From the NCBI RefSeq assembly GCF_014652555.1, contig NZ_BMZA01000005.1, positions 139,322 through 203,321 of the forward strand: a stretch of 64,000 bases of DNA, written 5' to 3'. The notes under the pieces were generated by a model that saw only the letters and a program-made list of their open reading frames with translations, was not told the origin of the DNA and made no database searches. Position 1 is the stretch's first letter; each line of letters begins with the position of its first letter. Shown here piece after piece: positions 51,950 to 63,174 of this stretch. This stretch comes from Novosphingobium colocasiae (GTDB lineage: Bacteria > Pseudomonadota > Alphaproteobacteria > Sphingomonadales > Sphingomonadaceae). The position numbers were made by a program, and so were the translations under genes.

Positions 51950-53197
51950 TCACCCCGCCTTGATCTTCACCGCCACCCCGCCCTTGAACAGCGCCAGCAC
52001 GCGGCCGGTGACCGGGAGCTTGTCGAACGGGGTGTTGCCGGCGCTGGCGGCCATCTTTTCCGAATCGACGATCCACGGCCGTTCCGGGTCGATCACGGCG
52101 ATATCCGCCTCTGCGGCCACGGCCAGCCGCCCGGCGTTGACGCCCAGCAGCGCGGCCGGGTTGGCGCTCAACAGGGCGAAGGCGCGGGGGAGGTCGATCC
52201 GGCCGTCGGCGACGAGGTTGAGCGTCAGCGGCAGCAGCGTTTCCGCGCCGGCCATGCCGGGGCTCGAATCGGCGAAGGGCAGGCGCTTGTCCTCAGGCCC
52301 GCGCGGATCGTGGCCGGAGCCGATGGTGTCGATCGTGCCATCGGCGATGGCGGCGATCACTGCCTGCCGGTCCGCCTCCTGCCGCAGCGGCGGGGAGACG
52401 TGGGCAAAGGTGCGGAAATTGCCGATCGCAAGGTCGGACAGCATGAAATAGGCGGGCGTCGTCCCCGCCGTCACCCGGATGCCGCGCGCCTTGGCGGTGC
52501 GGATCAGGTCCAGCCCGGCGGCGGTGGTCACGGCGCGGAAATGGATGCGCGCGCCCGCGAGGTCAGCCAGCGCCAGATCGCGCATGATCGCCAGCGCCTC
52601 GGCCTCGGCCGGGGCGGCGGGGAGGCCGAGCCGGGTCGCCATCTCGCCGGTCGTCGCCACCGCCTTGCCGACCAGGCCGGCATCCTCGGCATGGGCGATC
52701 ACCACCATGTCGAGCATGGCGGCATACTGGAGCAGCCGCAGCATGGTGCCCGAATCGGCGATCCACTTGCGCCCGGTAGCGATGGCGCGGGCCCCGGCAT
52801 CACGCATCATCGCGATTTCCGCGAGCATCCGGCCTTCGAGGTTCTGCGTGGCGGCGGCGAGCGGGTGGACCCAGAAGTCCGGCTTGCCGGATTGCGCCGC
52901 GAACCGCACCCGCGCCGGCACGTCGAGCGGGGGGTTCTGGTCGGGCATCAGCGCGGCACGGGTGACGCCGCCGAAATGGAACGCGGGCTTGTCGATGGCG
53001 AACACGCCGATATCGACGAGGCCGGGGGCGATCAGCTTGCCGCGCGCGTCATGAACCTCGTCGCCCGGCTGCGCCACCACATCGCTGCCGATCGCGGTGA
53101 TGAAACCCTTCTCGCAGCGCAGCGTGCCGGGGGCGATGGTGCCGTCGGCGTGAAGGATGCGGCCGCCGGTGATGGTGAGGGGCGGGTGCTGGCTCAT
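51950..53197 (-). CDS. pyrX: Inactive dihydroorotase-like protein (PyrC'/PyrX)
   Basis: 415 residues from the ATG at 53197 with GGAGG seven bases upstream, overlapping the pyrB stop (ATGA). It has the amidohydrolase fold (IAPGLVDI...; [21 protein letters not shown]), but the metal-binding His-x-His after GLVD is replaced (GVFAID) and the catalytic Asp region reads GSGHDPR instead of the usual DHAPH. Like PyrC' of pseudomonads it is probably a non-catalytic subunit that supports aspartate transcarbamoylase. An active dihydroorotase must be elsewhere. Confidence 0.88.
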   Translation of the reverse strand: MSQHPPLTITGGRILHADGTIAPGTLRCEKGFITAIGSDVVAQPGDEVHDARGKLIAPGLVDIGVFAIDKPAFHFGGVTRAALMPDQNPPLDVPARVRFAAQSGKPDFWVHPLAAATQNLEGRMLAEIAMMRDAGARAIATGRKWIADSGTMLRLLQYAAMLDMVVIAHAEDAGLVGKAVATTGEMATRLGLPAAPAEAEALAIMRDLALADLAGARIHFRAVTTAAGLDLIRTAKARGIRVTAGTTPAYFMLSDLAIGNFRTFAHVSPPLRQEADRQAVIAAIADGTIDTIGSGHDPRGPEDKRLPFADSSPGMAGAETLLPLTLNLVADGRIDLPRAFALLSANPAALLGVNAGRLAVAAEADIAVIDPERPWIVDSEKMAASAGNTPFDKLPVTGRVLALFKGGVAVKIKAG

Positions 53198-54174
53198 GCC
53201 CAACCCTCCACCTTGCGCGCCCGCCGGGTGAGGACATCAAGGCAGGCCATGCGCATGGCGACGCCCATTTCCACCTGGGTGGTGATCTGCGAGCGGCCGA
53301 CCAGATCGGCGACATTGCTCTCGATCTCGATCCCCCGGTTCATCGGGCCGGGATGCATGACCAGCGCATCGGGCTCGGCCAGCGCCAGCCGATCGAGCGA
53401 GAGGCCGTAGAGGTGGCGATATTCGCGAGGGGAGGGGATGAACTGCCCCTCCATCCGCTCCATCTGCAGGCGCAGCATCATCACCACGTCCGCGCCTTTG
53501 AGCGCCGCCGGGAAATCGTGGAAGACGCGCACCCCCATCTGCTCGATCGCGTCCGGCATCAGCGCGGGCGGGGCGCAGACGCGCACTTCGGCACCGAGCG
53601 AGACGAGGCACAGGATGTTCGATCGGGCGACGCGGCTGTGCAGGATATCGCCGCAGATCGTCACCCGCAGGCCGTTGAAGTGGCGCTTGGCGTGGCGGAT
53701 CGTCAGCGCATCGAGCAGGGCCTGAGTGGGGTGTTCGTGCTGGCCGTCCCCGGCGTTCAGCACCGGGCAGCCGACCTTCCCGGCGATAAGCTGCACCGCG
53801 CCCGAACTGCCGTGGCGGATGACGATGGCGTCGGCCTGCATGGCGTTGAGGGTCATCGCCGTGTCGATCAGCGTTTCACCCTTTTTCACGCTGCTGGTGG
53901 CGACCGCCATGTTGACGACATCCGCGCCCAGCCGCTTGCCGGCGATCTCGAACGAGAGGAGCGTGCGGGTGGAATTCTCGAAGAAGGCGTTGATGATGGT
54001 CAGCCCGCGCAGCAATTCGCGCCGTTTCTCCGCGCCCCGGTTCAGTTCCACCCACTGTTCCGCCTCGTCGAGGAGGTAGAAGATCTCATGGGGCGCAAGG
54101 CCGGCGATGCCGACCAGGCCGGCGTGCGGGAAGGCGGCGGAGCCTTCCGGATAGCTGAATTCCGGCGATGTCAT
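53194..54174 (-). CDS. pyrB: Aspartate carbamoyltransferase catalytic subunit
   Basis: 326 residues. Carbamoyl-phosphate site [12 protein letters not shown], then [12 protein letters not shown], and the aspartate-binding loop region MLRLQMERM with [12 protein letters not shown]. It makes carbamoyl-aspartate in the second step of pyrimidine synthesis. It is coupled to the PyrX partner by a four-base overlap. Start ATG at 54174 is the first family-like one. Confidence 0.96.
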   Translation of the reverse strand: MTSPEFSYPEGSAAFPHAGLVGIAGLAPHEIFYLLDEAEQWVELNRGAEKRRELLRGLTIINAFFENSTRTLLSFEIAGKRLGADVVNMAVATSSVKKGETLIDTAMTLNAMQADAIVIRHGSSGAVQLIAGKVGCPVLNAGDGQHEHPTQALLDALTIRHAKRHFNGLRVTICGDILHSRVARSNILCLVSLGAEVRVCAPPALMPDAIEQMGVRVFHDFPAALKGADVVMMLRLQMERMEGQFIPSPREYRHLYGLSLDRLALAEPDALVMHPGPMNRGIEIESNVADLVGRSQITTQVEMGVAMRMACLDVLTRRARKVEGWA

Positions 54175-54321
54175 TGAAGACAGCGCCTTAGGCCTGCCGG
54201 GCCCGGCGAACAAGCCGATTCGGGCGCACCGTGGCGCTCTGTCCACCGTTACCGTGTGCGGCGCGCCCTTTCGCCGCGCCGCCGGCTCGGTTAAGCGGGA
54301 GGCCCCGGTTCAGGAGATCCC

Positions 54322-56205
54322 ATGGTTTTCGCGCGCAAGGTCTGGAAGCTGCTGGTCGCGATCAAGGACGCGATGGTGCTCCTGCTGCTGATCCTGTTCT
54401 TCGGCGTGCTCTATGCCGCCATGTCGTCGCGGCCGGTGCCGGGGCGGGTGGCGGATGGTGCGCTGCTGATAGATCTTGACGGGGCGATCGTCGAGGAAGC
54501 GAGCAATCCCGATCCGTTGCGCATGGCGCTGGCAGGGGAAGCCCCGACCGGCGAGTTCCAGGCGCGCGATGTGGCCCGCGCGGTGCGGCTGGCGGCGGAT
54601 GACAAGCGGATCAAGGCGGTGGTGCTGGACCTGTCGCGCTTCACCGGTGCCGGGCGCGTCCACCTCAACGATATCGGCGCGGCGATGGATGCGGTGCGCA
54701 AGGCGGGCAAGCCGGTGCTGACTTTCGCGCATATCTATGCCGACGATGGCGTCCAGCTCGCCGCACATGCGAGCGAGGCGTGGGTCGATCCGATGGGCGG
54801 CGCGGTGGTGGCCGGGCCGGGCGGATCGATGCAGTTCTTCAAGGGTCTGCTCGATCGCTTCAAGGTCAAGGCGCACGTCTATCGCGTGGGCACCTACAAG
54901 AGCTTCGTCGAACCCTATATCCTTGAAAAGATGTCCGACCCTGCGCGGGAAGAGAACACGGCGCTACTCGGTTCGGTCTGGCAGACGTGGAAGGCGGGTA
55001 TCGCCAAGGCGCGGCCCAAGGCGAACATCGCCCAAATGACCACCGATCCCGCCGGCTGGGCGCGGTCGGTGAACGGCGATCTGGCGCAAGGCGCGAAATC
55101 CGCCGGGCTGATCGACCGGATCGGCGACAAGACCGAATTCGACGCCCGCATCGCCCAGCTCGTCGGCAAGGGCGATGCGGACGATCTGCCTTATGCCCAC
55201 ACCCTGCTGGCGGACTGGCTGGCGGCCAACCCGATGAGCGAAAAGGGCGCGGCGATCGGCGTCATCACCATCGCCGGCGATGTGGTGGACGGCGATGCCG
55301 GTCCGGGCAATGCCGGGGGCGATCGCATCGCCGGGCTGCTCGACAAGGCGCTGGAAGAAGGCGACCTGAAGGCGCTGGTGGTGCGGATCGACAGCCCCGG
55401 CGGTGCTGCGCTGGCCGGCGAGCGTATGCGACGGGCGATCGATCGCTACCGGCAGAAGGGCATCCCGGTGATCGCCTCGATGGCCAACGTCGCGGCCAGC
55501 GCCGGTTATATGGTCGCCGCGCCTGCAGATCGCATCTTTGCCGAACCCGATACGATCACCGGATCGATCGGCGTGTTCGCCATCATCCCCAGCTTCGAGG
55601 ATACGCTGGCACAGTACGGCGTCACCACCGATTCGGTGCGGGCGACGCCGCTATCGGGCCAGCCCGATGTGCTCGGCGGGATCAACGACGAAACCTCGCA
55701 ACTGCTGCAGGCTTCGGTCGAAAGCGCTTATGCGAAGTTCGTCGGCGTCGTGGCGCAGGGGCGCAAGGTTCCGGCCGCGAAGATTGAAGCCATCGCGCAA
55801 GGGCGGGTCTGGTCGGGCGAGCAGGCGCGGCAGAACGGTCTGGTCGACGAATACGGCGATCTCGATGCGGCGCTGGCCTATGCCGCCAAGCGTGCGGGGG
55901 TGGCGAGCGGGTGGCACGCGCAGTTCCTCGAATCGAAGGAATCGACCTGGGCGATGCTGCTGGGCGATCTCGGCCAAGGGGCTGCGCGCGCGAAGGCGGG
56001 GCAGGGCGCGGCTTACGATTTCGCCGGCCTCGTCGCCGCGCGCGAACGCCAGCAGCTATCGCGGGCCGGGACGCAGATTCAGCGGATGATGGGCGGGACG
56101 GGGATGCAGGCTTACTGCATCGGCTGCCCGGTGAATGCGGGCATGGCTCCGGTCAATGACCGCACTGCCGAAACATTTCTGGCGCGGTTGCTGGCCGGAC
56201 GTTAG
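54322..56205 (+). CDS. sppA: Signal peptide peptidase SppA, 67-kDa type
   Basis: 627 residues with one N-terminal membrane segment and two tandem S49 protease domains. The catalytic dyad is K193 (RVGTYKSFVEPY) and S393 (NVAASAGYMVAAP), 200 apart as in E. coli SppA (K209, S409). It degrades cleaved signal peptides at the periplasmic face of the inner membrane. CAGGAG precedes the ATG. Confidence 0.95.
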   Translation: MVFARKVWKLLVAIKDAMVLLLLILFFGVLYAAMSSRPVPGRVADGALLIDLDGAIVEEASNPDPLRMALAGEAPTGEFQARDVARAVRLAADDKRIKAVVLDLSRFTGAGRVHLNDIGAAMDAVRKAGKPVLTFAHIYADDGVQLAAHASEAWVDPMGGAVVAGPGGSMQFFKGLLDRFKVKAHVYRVGTYKSFVEPYILEKMSDPAREENTALLGSVWQTWKAGIAKARPKANIAQMTTDPAGWARSVNGDLAQGAKSAGLIDRIGDKTEFDARIAQLVGKGDADDLPYAHTLLADWLAANPMSEKGAAIGVITIAGDVVDGDAGPGNAGGDRIAGLLDKALEEGDLKALVVRIDSPGGAALAGERMRRAIDRYRQKGIPVIASMANVAASAGYMVAAPADRIFAEPDTITGSIGVFAIIPSFEDTLAQYGVTTDSVRATPLSGQPDVLGGINDETSQLLQASVESAYAKFVGVVAQGRKVPAAKIEAIAQGRVWSGEQARQNGLVDEYGDLDAALAYAAKRAGVASGWHAQFLESKESTWAMLLGDLGQGAARAKAGQGAAYDFAGLVAARERQQLSRAGTQIQRMMGGTGMQAYCIGCPVNAGMAPVNDRTAETFLARLLAGR

Positions 56206-56319
56206 GCTGTTTAACAAATTCAGCACCGATTGGAATGGCCGGGATTGGTGGGAAGCGGACAATTTGCTTGAAAGCGTAGCCGGGTAGAAACCGGACGCAA
56301 GCCGCGCTACCAATTGCTC

Positions 56320-56808
56320 ATGTCGAACTCGCAACAGACCGTCGCCATGCCGTGGGCATCGCGCCGCACCGTCAGAGCGGGCGGACTTATCGGCGTAGGG
56401 TTCGCGGCGGCTTCCGACTTGCTTCTGGTGGCAACTCATGATGGTCGAGGGGTTGTCGATTGCGCTACGGGAGAGCTTCTGGCTCGGGACGACGATCCGC
56501 TCTTCCCGTTCGATGAAGACACCCGGACGGCACAAGGGATCGGACCGCTTGCGGGTCAGGAAGTTGTGATCGCTGGACCGATCTACGGCGGCACTCTATC
56601 AACCGAGACGCAGGACGGCTGGCGCTTGTCGGGCCGGTTGACGAACAGCAGTAACGATGTGGTCATCCTAATTCCTCCAACGGAGGAAACCGGTGAACCT
56701 TCCACATTCACCAGCTTCGTCCCGGAGGTGCGCGTTTTTGGGTTCTCACCGACCGGACGCTCCTTCGTCATTGGAACGGGCGCGGAAGTCTATACCTTCG
56801 CCCGCTAA
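56320..56808 (+). CDS. Hypothetical protein
   Basis: 162 residues from the ATG at 56320 (a TTG at 56314 is possible). Beta-rich, with short blade-like repeats (ASDLLLVATHDGRGVVDCAT, VRVFGFSPTGRSFVIGTGAE) resembling a partial propeller. No signal peptide or clear ribosome site. I do not recognise the family. Confidence 0.55.
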   Translation: MSNSQQTVAMPWASRRTVRAGGLIGVGFAAASDLLLVATHDGRGVVDCATGELLARDDDPLFPFDEDTRTAQGIGPLAGQEVVIAGPIYGGTLSTETQDGWRLSGRLTNSSNDVVILIPPTEETGEPSTFTSFVPEVRVFGFSPTGRSFVIGTGAEVYTFAR

Positions 56809-56931
56809 CGACTGCTCTCGGTCCACCACGGATCGGTGTTGAACGGCAGGCATTGGGCGTCAACGGTCGTTCGATTTTGTCCACGCGCGCAGGACATGAC
56901 AGGGTCCAGCCTTCGCGGGAACCCTGGCAGA

Positions 56932-57096
56932 TCACACCTCCGGCAGTTCCGCCGGCCCGGTGTCGGGCATGTCGAAATCAGGCGCGATTTCGGGTGCTTC
57001 GGGTTGGGCAGGCGGTTCGACCGGCTGCTGGCTGGGCTGCAGCGGCGGGGTCTCGTCGGGCGTGTTGCCGGGCTCGTCGCCGGGTTGGGTAGCCAT
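56932..57096 (-). CDS. Possible small Pro/Glu-rich protein
   Basis: 54 residues from the ATG at 57096 (MATQPGDEPGNTPDETPPLQ), very acidic and Pro-rich, ending ELPEV. Similar short Pro/Asp-rich proteins occur in sphingomonads, as I recall. The ribosome site is weak and longer starts exist upstream. The rest of 56809-57272 has no other convincing gene. Confidence 0.4.
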   Translation of the reverse strand: MATQPGDEPGNTPDETPPLQPSQQPVEPPAQPEAPEIAPDFDMPDTGPAELPEV

Positions 57097-57272
57097 GGAA
57101 TGCGCTTTCTGCCGCGCGACGGCGGCGATGGGATCGAGGGTCGCAACCAAGGTGGGCACCCCCGGACGGGCGTGCAAGGGCGGCAGGATGCAGCGGTTCA
57201 CACGCGCGACACTTGCCCTTTTGCGTGCGAACTTATAAGGGCCCGTCCCTTGAGTTTCACGGCTTCATCCAA

Positions 57273-57357
57273 GCGGGCGTGGCGGAACTGGTAGACGCAG
57301 CAGGTTTAGGTCCTGCCATCGCAAGATGTGGGGGTTCGAGTCCCTTCGCCCGCACCA
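57273..57357 (+). tRNA. tRNA-Leu, anticodon TAG
   Basis: A long class II tRNA of 85 bases. Acceptor GCGGGCG pairs with CGCCCGC, the anticodon loop TTTAGGT reads CTA codons, a long variable arm is present, and the T arm holds GGTTCGAGTCC. CCA is encoded at 57355-57357. It lies 61 bases before tig. Confidence 0.95.
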
Positions 57358-57418
57358 GTTTTCCGCCTCTGTCGGGAGGGAGGGTGAGCCGATACCGACA
57401 CGCAAGGAAGGCAGCGAA

Positions 57419-58987
57419 ATGCAGATTGTCGAAACCACCAACGAGGGCCTCAAGCGCGCCTACACGGTGACCATCCCCGCCGCGACCATCGTCGCGCGGA
57501 TCGAAGGCGAAGTGAAGAAGATCGCCCCGCAGGTGCGCATGCCCGGCTTCCGCCCCGGCAAGGTTCCCGCCAACCTGGTGCGCAAGATGCACGGCCCGGC
57601 CATCCATCAGGATGCGCTGAACACCGCGATCCGCGAAGCGATGGACCAACTCGTCACCGAGCAGAAGCTGCGCCCGGCGATGAACCCGGACGTTGCCTTG
57701 GGCGACGGCTACGAAGAAGGCAAGGACGCCGAGCTGTCGGTCAGCCTGGAAGTGCTGCCGCAGATCGAATCCCCGTCGACCGAAGGCTTCAAGCTGGAAA
57801 AGCTGGTGGTGCCGGTTTCGGACGAGGCGGTGGACGAATCGCTCGGCACGATCGCCAAGGGCCAGCAGCGCTATGAAACCAAGGATGGCGAAGCGGCGGA
57901 CGGCGACCAGTTGATTATCGACTTCACCGGCAAGCTGGACGGCGTCGAGTTCGAAGGCGGCAAGGCCGAAAAGGCCCCGCTGGTGATCGGCGCGGACCGT
58001 TTCATCCCCGGCTTCGAAGAGCAGCTCAAGGGTGCCAAGGCCGGCGACGAGCGCACCATCACCGTGACCTTCCCCGACGACTACCCCGCCGAAAACCTCA
58101 AGGGCAAGGAAACCACTTTCGACATCGTCGTCCATGAAGTGAAGGCCCCGGTCGACACCGTGGTGGACGAGGAATTCGCCAAGACCCTGGGCTTTGCCGA
58201 TCTCGGCGCGCTCAAGGACCTGATCCGCGGCCAGCTTGAGCAGGAAACCGCCGGGCTTACCCGCACGGCGATGAAGCGCTCGCTGCTCGACCAGCTTGCC
58301 GCCGGCCACGATTTCGCCGTGCCGCCTTCGATGGTCGAAGCCGAATTCGCGCAGATCTGGGAGCAGTTGACCCAGGAAGCCGCGAACGAGGAAGATCCTG
58401 CCGCCGCCCTCAAGGAAATCGAGGACGAGAAGGACGATTACCGCAAGATCGCCGAGCGCCGCGTGCGTCTGGGCCTGCTGCTGTCGGAAATCGGCCAGGC
58501 CAACGGCGTCGAAGTATCGCAGCAGGAAATGTCGATGCTGGTGAGCCGCGCCGCCCAGCAGTATCGCCCGGAAGACCGCCAGCGCTTCATGGAATACGTC
58601 CAGCAGGACCCGATGCTCGCCGCCCAGTTGCGCGCGCCCCTCTATGAGGACAAGGTCATCGACTTCCTGATCGAGAAGTCGGACGTCACCGAGCGCGAGG
58701 TGACCAAGGAAGAGCTGCAGGCCGCGATCGAGGCCGATGCCGACGAGGGCGATGCGCCCAAGAAGGCCGCCGCCAAGAAGGCTCCCGCCAAGAAGGCCAA
58801 GAAGGCTGACGATGCCGAAGCCGCTCGGGCCGAAGCCGTCGCTGCTGACGAAGTCGTTGCCGAGGACAAGCCGAAGAAGGCCCCCGCCAAGAAGAAGGCC
58901 GCCGCAGCCGAAGGCGATGAAGCCGAGGCCAAGCCGGCCGCCAAGAAGGCTCCGGCCAAGAAGAAGGCCGCCGCCACCGAGGAGTGA
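57419..58987 (+). CDS. tig: Trigger factor with a long Lys/Ala-rich tail
   Basis: 522 residues. Ribosome-binding domain with the signature GFRPGKVP (about residues 41-48), a peptidyl-prolyl isomerase domain (about 160-245) and a helical chaperone domain (about 260-430). The C-terminal about 80 residues are a histone H1-like tail with repeated KKAPAKK and Ala/Glu runs, absent from the E. coli protein. Trigger factor folds nascent chains at the ribosome exit. AAGGAAGG precedes the ATG; clpP and clpX follow. Confidence 0.96.
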   Translation: MQIVETTNEGLKRAYTVTIPAATIVARIEGEVKKIAPQVRMPGFRPGKVPANLVRKMHGPAIHQDALNTAIREAMDQLVTEQKLRPAMNPDVALGDGYEEGKDAELSVSLEVLPQIESPSTEGFKLEKLVVPVSDEAVDESLGTIAKGQQRYETKDGEAADGDQLIIDFTGKLDGVEFEGGKAEKAPLVIGADRFIPGFEEQLKGAKAGDERTITVTFPDDYPAENLKGKETTFDIVVHEVKAPVDTVVDEEFAKTLGFADLGALKDLIRGQLEQETAGLTRTAMKRSLLDQLAAGHDFAVPPSMVEAEFAQIWEQLTQEAANEEDPAAALKEIEDEKDDYRKIAERRVRLGLLLSEIGQANGVEVSQQEMSMLVSRAAQQYRPEDRQRFMEYVQQDPMLAAQLRAPLYEDKVIDFLIEKSDVTEREVTKEELQAAIEADADEGDAPKKAAAKKAPAKKAKKADDAEAARAEAVAADEVVAEDKPKKAPAKKKAAAAEGDEAEAKPAAKKAPAKKKAAATEE

Positions 58988-59013
58988 TCCTCGTCCGGCC
59001 TGCCACCTGATGC

Positions 59014-59048
59014 AAAGGGCCCGGCGCAACCCTGCGCCGGGCCCTTTT
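59014..59048 (+). terminator. Rho-independent terminator after tig
   Basis: Fifteen-base arms (59014-59028, 59033-59047) pair exactly around a four-base loop, then a short T run. It separates tig from clpP, which must have its own promoter or rely on read-through. Confidence 0.85.
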
Positions 59049-59147
59049 GCCTTTCCCGGCCACCTTGTCCCAAGGATTGGGATTAACGCCCTTGAATGTC
59101 GGGACCTGGCGCGCGACATAGGCACCTGCAACCAGATGAGGACTCCC

Positions 59148-59813
59148 ATGCTCGACCTGTTCGGCGCGTCGAACGCCCAAGGAAAATTCACTACCGATCC
59201 CGTGACCGGCGCTCTGGTGCCTATGGTCGTCGAGCAGACCAGCCGCGGCGAACGCAGTTTCGATATCTATTCCCGCCTGCTGCGCGAACGCATCGTGTTC
59301 ATCACCGGCGAGGTTGAGGATCACATGGCTTCGCTGATCGTGGCGCAGTTGCTGTTCCTCGAATCGGAAAATCCGTCGAAGGACATCTCGATGTACATCA
59401 ACTCGCCGGGCGGGGTCGTCACGGCGGGCATGGCGATCCATGACACCATGCAGTACATCAAGCCGCGCGTCTCGACCGTGTGCATCGGGCAGGCCGCCTC
59501 GATGGGCAGTTTCCTGCTGGCCGCCGGTGAGCCGGGCATGCGCATCGCGCTCCCCAATGCGCGGATCATGGTCCACCAGCCTTCGGGCGGCGCGCGCGGC
59601 ATGGCTTCGGACATCGAGATCCAGGCACGCGAAATCCTGCGCATGCGGACCCGGCTGAACGCGCTTTACGTGAAGTACACCGGCAAGTCGCTTGACGAGA
59701 TCGAGAAGGCGATGGACCGCGATACCTTCCTTGAAGCCGAAGAAGCGCTGGCGTTCGGCCTGGTGGACAAGGTGTTCGAAACCCGCCCGGATGCGGAAAA
59801 GGGCGATAGCTGA
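59148..59813 (+). CDS. clpP: ATP-dependent Clp protease proteolytic subunit
   Basis: 221 residues from the ATG at 59148 with GAGGA five bases upstream; an ATG at 59136 is an alternative. The catalytic S118 ([11 protein letters not shown]) and H143 (MVHQP) are present, and [12 protein letters not shown] is the oxyanion strand. ClpP forms the protease barrel with ClpX, encoded next. Confidence 0.97.
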   Translation: MLDLFGASNAQGKFTTDPVTGALVPMVVEQTSRGERSFDIYSRLLRERIVFITGEVEDHMASLIVAQLLFLESENPSKDISMYINSPGGVVTAGMAIHDTMQYIKPRVSTVCIGQAASMGSFLLAAGEPGMRIALPNARIMVHQPSGGARGMASDIEIQAREILRMRTRLNALYVKYTGKSLDEIEKAMDRDTFLEAEEALAFGLVDKVFETRPDAEKGDS

Positions 59814-59946
59814 CGCCTGACGAACGGGGCCGGGGCGGGAGTTGCATCTTCAGCCTCGGTCAAGCATTTCGGGCTAGGATTGCTAAACCAGCCCCCTGCA
59901 AGGTAGACTGGTTGAGTCGCCTCGCACGGGGGCATAAAAACGGATA

Positions 59947-61212
<1,266 letters not shown>

Positions 61213-61232
61213 TCGGGAAAACGCGAAAATGC

Positions 61233-61270
61233 AAAGGGCCGTTCGCCGAAAGGTGGGCGGCCTTTTCTTT
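61233..61270 (+). terminator. Terminator after clpX
   Basis: A 15-pair stem with some G-U pairs (61233-61247 with 61252-61266), GAAA loop, and a following T run. It ends the clpX transcript. Confidence 0.75.
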
Positions 61271-61288
61271 GGGGGGGCTCTCGAACAG

Positions 61289-61370
61289 TCGTCCGTCCCG
61301 CGAAGGCGGGAACCCATCTGCTGAGCTATTGTGAGCTGGGTCGCCGCGTTCGCGGGGATGACGAAAGGGA
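61289..61370. repeat. Extragenic inverted repeat, GCGGG(A)A type
   Basis: CCGCGAAGGCGGGAACCC at the left and CGCCGCGTTCGCGGGGATGACGA at the right form an imperfect hairpin. A typical sphingomonad intergenic repeat between clpX and the GFA gene. Confidence 0.65.
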
Positions 61371-61394
61371 AAAAGCGGGGGTGTTGCTCTTATC

Positions 61395-61889
61395 TCACCC
61401 CTCGCCGGCCTTGCGCCGCTCGACCAGTGCTTTCAGCCTTGCCACCCGCTCGGGCGGGAGCAGGTCCAGTGCGTTGTAGGTCGTCTCGAACGCGGGAATG
61501 CCGGCGGGGAATGCGACCCACGGCATCGCCTCGCCGGTGAAGATCACCGCGTCGGGTGTCACCCATGACGCATCGTCCAGCGTGCCGACCCGCAAACCAG
61601 CGCCCAGCCGGCCCATGCGCGGATAGAAGCTCACCACCGCCGTGCCGCAGGCGGTGCAGCGGCAGATCGTGTGCGGGCCGCCGCTGCCGGCGGTGACGAT
61701 ATGTTCGCTGAACGCGCCTTGCGTCAGCACGAACCGCTCGCCCTCATAGAAGGCGTTGACCACGCTGGTGCCGCCGGTCTGCTGCTGGCACTGGCGACAG
61801 TGGCAGTTGTTGACGAAGATCGGCTCGCCTTCCACCCGATAGCGAACGTGGCCGCAGCCGCAGCCGCCGTCGTGGAACCCTTCGGTCAT
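61395..61889 (-). CDS. GFA-family (CENP-V/glutathione-dependent formaldehyde-activating-like) protein
   Basis: 164 residues. The zinc-binding Cys pattern is present (GGCGCGHVRYRV, NCHCRQCQQQTG, CRCTACGTAVVSFYPRMG). Proteins of this fold bind glutathione or act as small-molecule enzymes; the substrate is not predictable. Its ATG overlaps the CDF transporter stop (ATGA), suggesting a metal- or stress-linked pair. Confidence 0.88.
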   Translation of the reverse strand: MTEGFHDGGCGCGHVRYRVEGEPIFVNNCHCRQCQQQTGGTSVVNAFYEGERFVLTQGAFSEHIVTAGSGGPHTICRCTACGTAVVSFYPRMGRLGAGLRVGTLDDASWVTPDAVIFTGEAMPWVAFPAGIPAFETTYNALDLLPPERVARLKALVERRKAGEG

Positions 61890-62857
61890 TGTCCGGCCCC
61901 TTCCAGGCATTCCAGCGCGCACGGTGCGCCGCTGGCGGTCTCGATCTGCACGGTGGCGTGGCCGATGCCGAAACGATGGTCGAGATCGTCGGCCAGCGTG
62001 CTCAGGAAATCGTGCGCGATCGGTGCGCCGTCCATGACGAGGTGGACGGTCAGCGCGGTTTCGGTCGTGCTCATCGGCCAGATGTGCAGATCGTGCAGCG
62101 CGGTCACCCCCGGCCGGGCGGTCAGGAAGTCGCGCACGGCGCGGCTGTCGATCGCCTCGGGTACCGCCAGCATCCCCATGCGCAGTGAATCCCTGAGCAG
62201 GCCCCAACTGGACCAGCCGATCACGGCGGTGATGATCAGCGACGTCACCGGGTCGATCCACTGCCTGCCGGTCAGCCAGATCAGCAGGCCGGCGATCACC
62301 ACCCCGGCGGAGACGGCGGCATCGGCCATCAGGTGGACGAAGGCAGCGCGCAAGTTGAGGTCCGATTTGGAACCGCGCGCAAACAGCATGGCTGACAGCG
62401 CGTTGACGAGGATGCCGGCGGCGGCGACCACCATCATCGTCGGCCCGGCAACGGTAGAAGGTTCGAAGAAGCGCCGCACCGTTTCGACCAGGATCATCCC
62501 GATCGCGACCCACAGCAGCGCCGCATTGGCCAGCGAGGCGAGGATCGACGAGCTCTTCAGGCCATAGGTGAAGCGCTGCGATGGCGGCCGCATCGCGAGA
62601 ACGCTCGCCCCCCAGGCCAGCAGCAGCGACAGCACGTCCGAAAGGTTGTGCCCGGCGTCCGCCAGCAGCGCCATCGACCCGCTGTAAAACCCCGCCACCG
62701 CTTCCGCGACCACGAATCCGGCGTTCAAGGCCACCGCCAGCGCGAAGGCGCGGCTCATGCTGCCGGGCGGGGGCGGGGCGTGGTGATGGTGGCCGTGGCC
62801 ATGCCCGTGGTCATGTGAGTGGTCGTGATCGTGCGGGGCGTGGTGGTGGCTGCTCAT
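61886..62857 (-). CDS. Cation diffusion facilitator (CzcD/ZitB-like) metal exporter
   Basis: 323 residues from the ATG at 62857. A His-rich N-terminus (HHHAPHDHDHSHDHGHG) is followed by six membrane segments with the metal-binding sets LLADAGHNLSD and AFVHLMADAAVS, and a C-terminal ferredoxin-like domain (TALHDLHIWPMSTTETALTV). It exports zinc, cobalt or similar ions from the cytoplasm. Coupled to the GFA gene. Confidence 0.92.
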   Translation of the reverse strand: MSSHHHAPHDHDHSHDHGHGHGHHHHAPPPPGSMSRAFALAVALNAGFVVAEAVAGFYSGSMALLADAGHNLSDVLSLLLAWGASVLAMRPPSQRFTYGLKSSSILASLANAALLWVAIGMILVETVRRFFEPSTVAGPTMMVVAAAGILVNALSAMLFARGSKSDLNLRAAFVHLMADAAVSAGVVIAGLLIWLTGRQWIDPVTSLIITAVIGWSSWGLLRDSLRMGMLAVPEAIDSRAVRDFLTARPGVTALHDLHIWPMSTTETALTVHLVMDGAPIAHDFLSTLADDLDHRFGIGHATVQIETASGAPCALECLEGAGQ

Positions 62858-63028
62858 CGGGGCGCGATGACATGGCGGGGCGGTTTGCGGCAAGCGATGA
62901 CGTATCATATCATCGCACGAAGCCCGCATTTCGCCGCGCCCGGCACTTTGTGGGACTGCAGGCGTTGCCTACATTGCGGGCTTACGACGATCATCCGAAA
63001 CCAAAAGTTTGCCCCATAAGCCACGTCG

Positions 63029-63112
63029 TGCTGAACTCGTTTCAGCATCCATCGAGCCTTCGGGAACATGTGCCCGGAGGCGAAATGGACCCTGAAACGA
63101 GTTCAGGGTGAC
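63029..63112. repeat. Extragenic inverted repeat, GAACTCGTTTCAG type
   Basis: CTGAACTCGTTTCAG and the arm CCTGAAACGAGTTCAGGG near 63089-63108 pair around a G+C-rich middle. This fills most of the gap upstream of the short-chain dehydrogenase gene. Confidence 0.65.
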
Positions 63113-63174
63113 GAGCGTTTGGTCGTGAGCCTCAGTGCCTACTGCATTCCCGGCCCAGCCCAGCGGAGATTTCC

